34,249 nt of DNA from a virus: positions 1 to 34,249 of the IMG/VR virus record IMGVR_UViG_3300042545_000493; one strand, 5' to 3'. Below the pieces are notes generated by a model. It was not told the DNA's origin. It saw nothing but the letters and a program-made list of their open reading frames with translations, and did no database searches. Each line of letters starts with the position of its first letter. The stretch's first letter is position 1. Made by a program: the position numbers and the translations under genes. Below are positions 21,115 through 27,896 of the stretch, in pieces.

Positions 21115-22497
21115 ATGATAGGAGTAGCAATAACCACACATAATCGCAGAGATACCGCGCTGGAAACAGTTGCTAAATGGAAATCAACGCTGCCAAATGA
21201 AGCCGTTATTTTAGTCGTAGACGACGCAAGCGATGAACCATACCCAAACGCCGATTATCGTTTCGAGGTTAACGTAGGTATTGCCAAAGCAAAAAATAAG
21301 TGCATCGAGTTGCTAATTGAAAAGGGTTGTACCGAACTATTTTTAGCCGATGACGATTGCTACCCTACTTCGCCTGATTGGTGGGTAGCCTATACCGAAA
21401 GCCCTTACCCTTTGCTATCTTACACGTTTTCGGTTGTTGCAAAAAGAATACAAAACGGTAATAGATTAATAAAAAAAGACGGCGCGCATAAATGGTATTC
21501 AAACCCTTGCGGCTGCATGGTGTATATCAATAAAAGTGTAGTCGATAAAATAGGCGGTTACGATGCGAATTATTCGCTTTATGGTGATGAGCATTTAGAT
21601 TACGCTATACGCGCTAAAAACGTAGGGCTTATACCTTATGCTTATATTGATGTTTTTAACCCTCTTTTTTATTGCTTAGACGAAGCTGGTAATTATCGAA
21701 CCTCGCGTATCGACGCAGCCGCGCAAAGTTATTTAAGCCATAGGCGGCTATCGGAGCAAAAGCGTAGCACAGCTTTTATGCCTTACCACGAAACCAAAAA
21801 CGAATTACAAAAGCCTTACATTCTTTCGAGTTATTTCAATTACGCAATTGACCCACAAAGAAAAGTTAAGTGGGCTAATAGTATTACGCCGCTTTTGCCC
21901 TTAATGAATAGCTGCAAAGATTTAGGGGTTCGGCTGGTAATCTTAACTAATTGCGATTTTGAAAACGACGGAACGACTGAATTTATAAAAATAGAAAACC
22001 CCGATAATCAATTTAGCCCTAACGATTTTCGCTGGTTAATTCAGTTGGACTATATCCAAAAGAATACAGCAAGCCACGTATATTGCGTAGACGCGACTGA
22101 CGTTGAGGTTCTTCGTAACCCTTTCGAGGTTAATAGCAATTTGCTTTATGTTGGCTACGAAAAGGGGCAAACGCTTGCCAGCCCGTGGTTATGGTCGCAT
22201 CAATGGAGGCATACTAAAAACGCTAATTACTTTAATATGTTAAAAGCATCAAAGAGCTTTACTCTTTTAAACTGCGGCGTTGTAGGTGGCAGCTATTCTA
22301 TTGCCCTTAGATTCTTTCAACTCATGGCAAATGAAACTTATTTCAATGCTAAAAAAACACAAAGGGCTATGGATATGGCAAGTTTTAACTATGTTGTTTA
22401 TTCGCGCTTCGCTGATTCGTTTGTAACAGGCTCGGAAGTAGTTACCGAGTTTAAAGCGGACGAAAGAAATACCGTGTCAATGTTTAAACATAAATAG
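21115..22497 (+). CDS. Two-domain glycosyltransferase (GT2-type GT-A plus second GT-like domain)
   Basis: A 460-residue protein on the strand opposite to its neighbours. Residues 1-215 are a GT2-type GT-A domain: TTHNR (7-11), LVVDDAS (33-39), the DxD-type FLADDDC (76-82) and YGDEHLDYAIRA (156-167) as the catalytic acceptor-side motif. Residues 230-460 look like a second transferase, with VYCVDATDVEVLRNPF (322-337) as a DxD-like site and LLNCGVVGG (384-392). It may transfer two sugars in sequence. The acceptor may be a virion protein, modified DNA or host surface glycan; none is proven. It is flanked by its own promoter and followed by the small plus-strand gene. Confidence 0.85.
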   Translation: MIGVAITTHNRRDTALETVAKWKSTLPNEAVILVVDDASDEPYPNADYRFEVNVGIAKAKNKCIELLIEKGCTELFLADDDCYPTSPDWWVAYTESPYPLLSYTFSVVAKRIQNGNRLIKKDGAHKWYSNPCGCMVYINKSVVDKIGGYDANYSLYGDEHLDYAIRAKNVGLIPYAYIDVFNPLFYCLDEAGNYRTSRIDAAAQSYLSHRRLSEQKRSTAFMPYHETKNELQKPYILSSYFNYAIDPQRKVKWANSITPLLPLMNSCKDLGVRLVILTNCDFENDGTTEFIKIENPDNQFSPNDFRWLIQLDYIQKNTASHVYCVDATDVEVLRNPFEVNSNLLYVGYEKGQTLASPWLWSHQWRHTKNANYFNMLKASKSFTLLNCGVVGGSYSIALRFFQLMANETYFNAKKTQRAMDMASFNYVVYSRFADSFVTGSEVVTEFKADERNTVSMFKHK

Positions 22498-22565
22498 GTT
22501 TTACAATTTTATTAAGCACGTTTTCAGCAACTTGTAAAAATAATTGTACTTTTATTTTGATTTCG

Positions 22566-22596
22566 TTTGCAAATTCAAATAATTGTTTTACATTTG
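22566..22596 (+). promoter_or_regulatory. Bacteroidota-type promoter (TTTG-N19-TACATTTG)
   Basis: TTTG at 22566-22569 is followed after 19 bases by TACATTTG at 22589-22596, in the sequence TTTGCAAATTCAAA at the -33 side. It is clearly related to the minus-strand promoters at 5685-5716 and 11385-11415. It drives the gene starting at 22632. Confidence 0.8.
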
Positions 22597-22631
22597 CCAA
22601 ACAAAACAATCAAACTTTAAACATTCAAACT

Positions 22632-22892
22632 ATGAACACAACTAACTTAACGGCAAACGAAGTAGCAATGCTAACAAGAATCATCGGACAATACAACGAA
22701 GATTGTAACCTATGTTTTACCGCTGAATTGAACCAGTCAGAAAAGGGAATAATAGGCTCGCTTGTAAAAAAGGGTTTAATCTATGATTCGTTTGATGATG
22801 AATACCTAAAAGAAATAGATAGCGCGTACGATACCTACAATTTTTTTCCAACCGATGAAGCGATAGAACTAATAAACGAGGGGGCTTTGTAG
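22632..22892 (+). CDS. Small winged-helix-like protein, 86 aa
   Basis: The start is placed at ATG 22632 (MNTTNLTANEVAMLTRII), because the promoter lies inside the longer open frame. The order LTANEVAMLTRI, LNQSEKGIIGSLVKKGLIYD, TDEAIELI resembles the helix-helix-recognition-wing layout of MarR-like winged helices. Its leader contains CAAACTTTAAACATTCAAAC. It may regulate the island or the phage, or act on the host; the target is unknown. A terminator overlaps its stop codon. Confidence 0.7.
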   Translation: MNTTNLTANEVAMLTRIIGQYNEDCNLCFTAELNQSEKGIIGSLVKKGLIYDSFDDEYLKEIDSAYDTYNFFPTDEAIELINEGAL

Positions 22893-22905
22893 TCCCCGCT
22901 TTTTT
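22880..22905 (+). terminator. Plus-strand intrinsic terminator
   Basis: GGGGGCT-TTGT-AGTCCCC (22880-22897) forms a 7-bp stem with one G-U pair, followed by CGCTTTTTT. It includes the stop codon of the winged-helix-like gene and insulates the convergent minor head gene, which ends at 22904. Confidence 0.75.
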
Positions 22906-23815
22906 AATCGATAAATCCCTCAGAACGCGCCCGAGCCTTAACCGTTTCGGGTACTTTAGAAGCTGGCACGGGTACTAAAGTATGCCTACATTCCCATCCC
23001 CCTCGATTAACGAATATGGTTCTTTCATCTGTGTTATCTATTCTACCCGACCACGTTCCGTTTCTTATATCGTTTATTCCCGCGCTGTTTTCACCGCGCC
23101 CCCACGCCTCAATTTCTTTCTTATGAAATATTTGCCCTTGCCTATGTTCGCAGAACGGGCGCGTAGTTGGTATTTCGCCGCCTAAGTATTGAAACCATTG
23201 TATGCCGATTGCTTCATTAATTGCAGCCGAATAGCTATTATCTGCGATAGCTTGGGCGGTGCTTGCTACCGTTCTAACGTTCCTTAACAATTTGCCGTCG
23301 ATTTCTTTCGTTCCTATAATAGTTTGACTTAACGCTTTAACAGCGTCTCGAAGCTGCGCTCGTGCGGCTACGTTTGCCGTTAGCTGCTCTAAAAACGGCT
23401 GCGATACAACTTGCCTTAATCCACTACCAAAAAAACTATTAATCGCGTTCTGTTGGCTTATTTGAACTAAACGCCTTTGCGCTTCGGTAGGCTCAAAACC
23501 CGCCTCGAACTTTTGCGCTATTTCAGTCGATAGGTTTACGCCTTCTTGAATCTGAGTTAGGAACTTTGAAACCGCGTCTTTGTATTCGCCACCCGCTAAA
23601 ACCTTGTTTAGTTCGTCGGCTATTAATCCGATTCGATTTATGTTGGCATCGGTTTGAGTTATGTTACCATCGCTATCAACCTCCATATCGCGAAGCAACG
23701 GCTCAACGGTTCGCCACGCGTCGAGCTGCGCACGTTCCGCGCTCGTTGCCATATCCTTCGGTATCTGTTCAAATAACCGAATTTTACGCTTTATCAGTTC
23801 GTCAAGCGATGCCAT
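22904..23815 (-). CDS. Minor head / head morphogenesis protein
   Basis: A 303-residue protein. The N-terminal two thirds are helical. The C-terminal part has RPFCEHRQGQIF (219-230), KEIEAWGRG and GGWECRHTLVPVP (272-284), the Cys/His pattern found in phage minor head proteins of the Mu gpF/SPP1 gp7-like group. Such proteins bind the portal and enter the virion in few copies. It overlaps the portal gene by 14 bases, as is common for this pair, which supports the assignment. Confidence 0.85.
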   Translation of the reverse strand: MASLDELIKRKIRLFEQIPKDMATSAERAQLDAWRTVEPLLRDMEVDSDGNITQTDANINRIGLIADELNKVLAGGEYKDAVSKFLTQIQEGVNLSTEIAQKFEAGFEPTEAQRRLVQISQQNAINSFFGSGLRQVVSQPFLEQLTANVAARAQLRDAVKALSQTIIGTKEIDGKLLRNVRTVASTAQAIADNSYSAAINEAIGIQWFQYLGGEIPTTRPFCEHRQGQIFHKKEIEAWGRGENSAGINDIRNGTWSGRIDNTDERTIFVNRGGWECRHTLVPVPASKVPETVKARARSEGFID

Positions 23816-25712
23816 TTAATAAATCGCGTTGGGCGGTTTGAATTGGGTCTAATTGCTCGCGCACCTTTGACGCTGCAATGTTACGCAGCGCTACGACTTG
23901 CTCCTGTTGTGGTAAATCAGTAAACCTCGGTGCGTCCTCAGTTGGTATATAGTTACGGATTAATTCCATTACTAATTGAGGCGCGCTAAAGTGCAACACG
24001 TCTTGCCATTTTTCTACCGTACCATTTGCAACACGCGCAGCAATATCGGCGCTACTCATTAGTAAAAGTTCGTCGGCGTTTATAATCAAATCGTAAACAG
24101 CGGACGTTTCCTCGTCGGTATAGTGGATTGCTTTAATGTAATTGTAAACGTTTGAGAACGTAACCGAAGGCGGTACGCCCGCCGCGATACCTTCACCTAT
24201 TACAGCTAAGTAATCGCTCGGTGTGCTTATATCAAATGTCGTAGGATAAACCAACGTAACGCCCCCGAATAAGTCGCCATAACGCATCTTACCAGTCGTT
24301 ACCAATATAAACTCATACAAACTAAATAACTGGTCTGAAATAGGCTTTAAAAACGCGTATAAGCTACGCATCTTATTTAGGCTACCCGTAGCCGTTACAC
24401 CTTCGCCAACGCCTGCCAAACTATCACTCGTTGGTAGGTGTAAAATAGCGCGGGCTTTTTTCATTTGGTTATCGATTTCAACGCGCAAAAAGTTGAGCGT
24501 ATCCATAGGCGGCGAAACGAACTTTAAATATTCGCCACTTATACCGCTATCACCTTCGCTTACGGATGTCTTAGGCTTAATTAAAAGCATACCCGTAGGG
24601 CTAAAACGAGACTTCAAACCTCCACCGCTACACGAAGGGCAAGTACGATAGCCGCCGTTAATAGGGTCGAATAATTGCCCATCTACGCACTTATTACCTT
24701 CGCGGTCAATGAAGTCGCAAACTTCACCCAACGCAACCATAAAAGGAAATGCGCTCGTTGCTTTGCTTATTTGTAAATAGCTTTCATCTAATACAACTTG
24801 GTCTAAGAAAGGAACGGCGGTAATAAACGGCGATTGAAACGCTATTTCGTCGTTAATTAGCTGAGGCGTACCCATTAGTTTATGGCATGGCACGTACCCT
24901 AAATTGTGCTGAAAGTATAGCGCGGGTTCGCTAAACTCCATATCGGCTTTCTTGCCCGTTTGGTAAATCTTCCAAATATTATTATCGTCGTAAAGCTCTA
25001 AAACGATACCGCTTTTTTCCATCTTAGAACCGCTTTTTACATTGCTGTAATCGTCGGTTATAACTAAGTAGTATTCGCCGAAACTTTGCCCGACAATCGA
25101 CTTACACGAATAGTAATGCGGCATCGGCTTTAGTAGGTCGTTGCTTATTACTTCGCTATCGCCGCTTTCATCCGTTACCGTTTCAACGTCCTCAGGTTCA
25201 ACTGCGATAATCCCGTTGGGGTCTACAAGTTTTAAAGTCGGTAGCATCGTTTTAACGAACGTTTCAACGCTGCCAAATTTCTTTATTTCCTCGTTAACGA
25301 ACCGCTGGAAACTATCTTCGCCAAAACGTTCGTCCAATTCGGGGTAGTATTTAATACTCCAATTTTGGTCGGCGAACGCACGGCTTACCGTTGCCTTAAA
25401 ATCCTCGAATACGCTTAACGTAGTCGGCTTATAATTAGCCTTTATATACTGCGCTTGTACGTCGGTTTGATTCGGGGCGCGAACACTAAGCAAATGTTCG
25501 GGGTAAATATCGGGGCGCGTATGCGGCAAAATGCTATCGTACATCTTTGCCGCGTAGTTATACCCGTCCCAATATTCGGGGTATTGACTTACGCCTTGCC
25601 GCTGTTTTGTTATTGGGTTTAAAGGCGAACTGCGACTCGCTTCGCTCCAGCCCTTAAACTTAGCCGCAAAACGATTTACTACTTTGTTGATTTCCTCGGG
25701 TGTCAATGCCAT
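23802..25712 (-). CDS. Portal protein
   Basis: A 636-residue protein of portal size. Its centre and C-terminal part (EIDNQMKKARAILHLPTSDS, then EGVTATGSLNKMRSLYAFLK) match the helical stem region of phage portals. A zinc-ribbon-like insert carries C332, C342 and CPSC (358-361). Portal dodecamers form the DNA entry channel, bind terminase and nucleate head assembly. The gene precedes the minor head gene with a 14-base overlap. A hairpin lies 33 bases before its start. Confidence 0.85.
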   Translation of the reverse strand: MALTPEEINKVVNRFAAKFKGWSEASRSSPLNPITKQRQGVSQYPEYWDGYNYAAKMYDSILPHTRPDIYPEHLLSVRAPNQTDVQAQYIKANYKPTTLSVFEDFKATVSRAFADQNWSIKYYPELDERFGEDSFQRFVNEEIKKFGSVETFVKTMLPTLKLVDPNGIIAVEPEDVETVTDESGDSEVISNDLLKPMPHYYSCKSIVGQSFGEYYLVITDDYSNVKSGSKMEKSGIVLELYDDNNIWKIYQTGKKADMEFSEPALYFQHNLGYVPCHKLMGTPQLINDEIAFQSPFITAVPFLDQVVLDESYLQISKATSAFPFMVALGEVCDFIDREGNKCVDGQLFDPINGGYRTCPSCSGGGLKSRFSPTGMLLIKPKTSVSEGDSGISGEYLKFVSPPMDTLNFLRVEIDNQMKKARAILHLPTSDSLAGVGEGVTATGSLNKMRSLYAFLKPISDQLFSLYEFILVTTGKMRYGDLFGGVTLVYPTTFDISTPSDYLAVIGEGIAAGVPPSVTFSNVYNYIKAIHYTDEETSAVYDLIINADELLLMSSADIAARVANGTVEKWQDVLHFSAPQLVMELIRNYIPTEDAPRFTDLPQQEQVVALRNIAASKVREQLDPIQTAQRDLLNGIA

Positions 25713-25744
25713 TACGCGATTGCTTTAGAAGTTGGTTGGTTTAT

Positions 25745-25761
25745 GATGCGAGTGCCGCATC
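25745..25761 (-). terminator. Hairpin in the portal leader
   Basis: GATGCG-GCACT-CGCATC on the minus strand is a perfect 6-bp stem, 33 bases before the portal ATG at 25712. No T-run follows on the minus strand, but on the plus strand it is followed by TTTTATTT. It is probably a leader structure rather than a minus-strand terminator. Confidence 0.5.
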
Positions 25762-25788
25762 TTTTATTTCCGCAAAAGTTTAGCGTTT

Positions 25789-26367
25789 TCATAGTTTCTG
25801 TATTATTGATAAGCCACGCCCCTCGGAAGTGTTGAGCGTAACAACGTTATAATTATATTCTTTAACGTAGCGCATTAATTCGCTTACGTCGGCAATGTGC
25901 AGCGTATCATGGTAAGCAATTATACCGCCTTTTGCGATTATGCGCTCAATTTCTTTGAACTCGGCTAATATGTTTTCAAAACTATGGTCGCCATCAACAA
26001 AGATAAAATCGAAATGGTTTGCTGGCATTGATTGAATAACCGTTATCGATTGCCCTAAAATAAAATCAACAGCAACGCCGCTGCGCTCGAAATTATGCTT
26101 TCGGTAATCCGTTATATCTATGCCTGCATAATAACCGCCTATCGGTAGCGCCTCAATCATTTTAACCGAGGTTTCACCTTCGAATACTCCAATTTCTAAA
26201 ACCGCTTTAGCGCCTTGCATTTTAATTAACGAACCGATAAACTCGCACACATCAACTTCGCTATTCCATTCGTGGCGAATAGTTTCCCTTTCGGGCAACG
26301 GCTCAAGCCCGTATATTTCAATAGGCTGTTGACGGTTAGCGTTTTCCTGTAACATATTTATTTTCAA
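25789..26367 (-). CDS. SAM-dependent methyltransferase (class I, Methyltransf_24-like)
   Basis: A 192-residue class I methyltransferase. Motif I is VLEIGVFEGETS (56-67), the acidic residue after strand 2 is in GIDITD (82-87), motif IV region is DFIFVDGDHSFEN (120-132), and GGIIAYHDTL (147-156) follows. This is the pattern of Methyltransf_24-type O-methyltransferases often found in sugar and glycan biosynthesis. It lacks the (D/N)PPY or PC motifs of DNA methyltransferases. It overlaps the glycosyltransferase gene by 32 bases, so it probably methylates the sugar that enzyme adds. Confidence 0.85.
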   Translation of the reverse strand: MKINMLQENANRQQPIEIYGLEPLPERETIRHEWNSEVDVCEFIGSLIKMQGAKAVLEIGVFEGETSVKMIEALPIGGYYAGIDITDYRKHNFERSGVAVDFILGQSITVIQSMPANHFDFIFVDGDHSFENILAEFKEIERIIAKGGIIAYHDTLHIADVSELMRYVKEYNYNVVTLNTSEGRGLSIIQKL

Positions 26368-27262
26368 TTATTCGGTTAATGTAGTAAACGTGGGTTTTAC
26401 CATCTTGAGCGTTCCAAATCTTTAGCAATTTGTCTAACCACTGAATATAAAACATCGGGGTAAATCTTTGCCCGCCAAAGTAACCCATTAAATAAAAATC
26501 AGCTTCAATATCGCTAATATTCAATTCTTTTTTATGAGTAATGTAAACGCTCTTAATATGAATTGAGGCGTCTATGTTTAGCTTACACAAAGCTACGTTA
26601 GTGTATAATTCGTCGGGCTGCCCGTTGCCCCATTTGGCGCGTAGCTTATGTAAGGGTATCGGATTATTTAAAAACATATCCGAAGCCGTTTTAAATAACA
26701 ACTCGGATTGTTCGGATTTACGAATAAATTGAATCGATGAATTTATTGCGGGTAAAGTAGCGTCGTTATCTAAATTATATTGCTCCCAAATATCGTCAGC
26801 CCACGCCCATTGCATAGCGTTAAAATCGCGACCTTTGTCAATAGTGTGGCTACCTATTACCATAGTTTGGTAATCCTTATCAGCGTTAACTAAATGGTTT
26901 ATTAAAGGCTCAATATCTTTGAGGCATACCGCGTCGACATCTAAAAATAGATTATTATCGAACGGCAATAAATCGTACATTAATAGTTTAACCTTTGCGG
27001 GGTCAAACTTTTTGTTTAGATAAATGTAATCGTTTGTTAAGTCTACATAAGTATCGATTACCTCGCGTAATTCGGGGCAATAATAAACCGCGCCCTTATC
27101 TACTGGCGGGCTAATCAACGCAATTTTAATAGACTTGTTAAATCGCTTAATTGAATAAGCAAGATTGTAAGTAGCCCAATAATATTGCGGTTTACCAAAA
27201 GCGACAAGCACGACCCCTGTTGAGGTGTGCTTGTCGCTCTGAATTGGTGGCTCGGTATTCAT
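26336..27262 (-). CDS. Glycosyltransferase, GT8-like GT-A fold
   Basis: A 308-residue protein. The N-terminal strand GVVLVAFGKPQYYWATYNLA (16-35) and the later LLPFDNNLFLDVDAVCLKDI (98-117), with the DVD metal site at 108-110, fit retaining GT-A transferases of the GT8 type. It lies between the tail-type gene and the methyltransferase and overlaps both slightly. It probably decorates a virion protein or another phage-specific acceptor; the acceptor is unknown. Confidence 0.8.
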   Translation of the reverse strand: MNTEPPIQSDKHTSTGVVLVAFGKPQYYWATYNLAYSIKRFNKSIKIALISPPVDKGAVYYCPELREVIDTYVDLTNDYIYLNKKFDPAKVKLLMYDLLPFDNNLFLDVDAVCLKDIEPLINHLVNADKDYQTMVIGSHTIDKGRDFNAMQWAWADDIWEQYNLDNDATLPAINSSIQFIRKSEQSELLFKTASDMFLNNPIPLHKLRAKWGNGQPDELYTNVALCKLNIDASIHIKSVYITHKKELNISDIEADFYLMGYFGGQRFTPMFYIQWLDKLLKIWNAQDGKTHVYYINRIIENKYVTGKR

Positions 27263-27801
27263 TAATTAAAAATACCAGCAGGTGCATCGTACTGTGTAGG
27301 GATATCCTTATCGCGCCATGAGAACGTTACTTCGTAGCGCTGCAATTCATTATTTTGCTCGGGCAAAATAAAGTTAGCGCTCGTTGTAATACCCACAGGC
27401 GGGTCGATAAAAATAACCTTGCCACTATCACACATATACGCCATAATCCAACCGACGCGGCGGTTGTTAACATCGTTCCAAAAGAGGTTATTCTCATCTG
27501 TTACGTTGGCATCGTATAGTGTGGCGGTGCGGTCTTCGTTAATACGAATCGGCGTACCGCAGCCGATAGGAGAATCTACCGTTACAGGCGAACCAGCAGG
27601 CAGGGCGAAACGAATATCCTCAATTAAACGAGCGTCACCGCTCCCTAACAATAACGAAATTTCTACTGAGTTCGAAGGGTTCGCAACAGTTGTGTTACAA
27701 GCGCCTACGATAATAGCAGAAACGCCGCCGAGTTTATACTCGTTGCACTCCACCAAATTATGTTCGAGTAGCGATACATCGCAATAGGAAACGCATCCCA
27801 T
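27262..27801 (-). CDS. Tail-region structural protein, 179 aa
   Basis: A 179-residue protein with a Cys-rich N-terminus (MGCVSYCDVSLLEHNLVECN, C at 3, 7, 19 and 34) and a strand-rich remainder (ALPAGSPVTVDSPIGCGTPI). It lies between the tail-tip genes and the glycosyltransferase and has its own long leader, which suggests separate expression. Major tail tube protein is one option, but the family is not recognised. Confidence 0.6.
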   Translation of the reverse strand: MGCVSYCDVSLLEHNLVECNEYKLGGVSAIIVGACNTTVANPSNSVEISLLLGSGDARLIEDIRFALPAGSPVTVDSPIGCGTPIRINEDRTATLYDANVTDENNLFWNDVNNRRVGWIMAYMCDSGKVIFIDPPVGITTSANFILPEQNNELQRYEVTFSWRDKDIPTQYDAPAGIFN

Positions 27802-27883
27802 AATTTAAAAGGTGTTTATTGTTTCGGCTTCGGTTTGATAGGTCGTAAGCCTGACACCTAAAATGGATTGCTCAAATGTTACA

Positions 27884-27891
27884 CAAATTTA
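27884..27891 (-). promoter_or_regulatory. Candidate -7 box TAAATTTG
   Basis: TAAATTTG on the minus strand sits just after the stop of the preceding gene, about 83 bases before ATG 27801. No TTG was found at the expected -33 distance, so it is a candidate only. The leader between has two competing stems (27839-27860 and 27810-27859). Confidence 0.4.
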
Positions 27892-27896
27892 CAAAA

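Noticed and set aside
25789-26367. Methyltransferase considered as a DNA methyltransferase that could feed the TET/JBP-like enzyme
   Set aside because: It lacks the PC and ENV motifs of C5-cytosine enzymes and the (D/N)PPY motif of amino-methyltransferases; its motifs fit a small-molecule or sugar methyltransferase.
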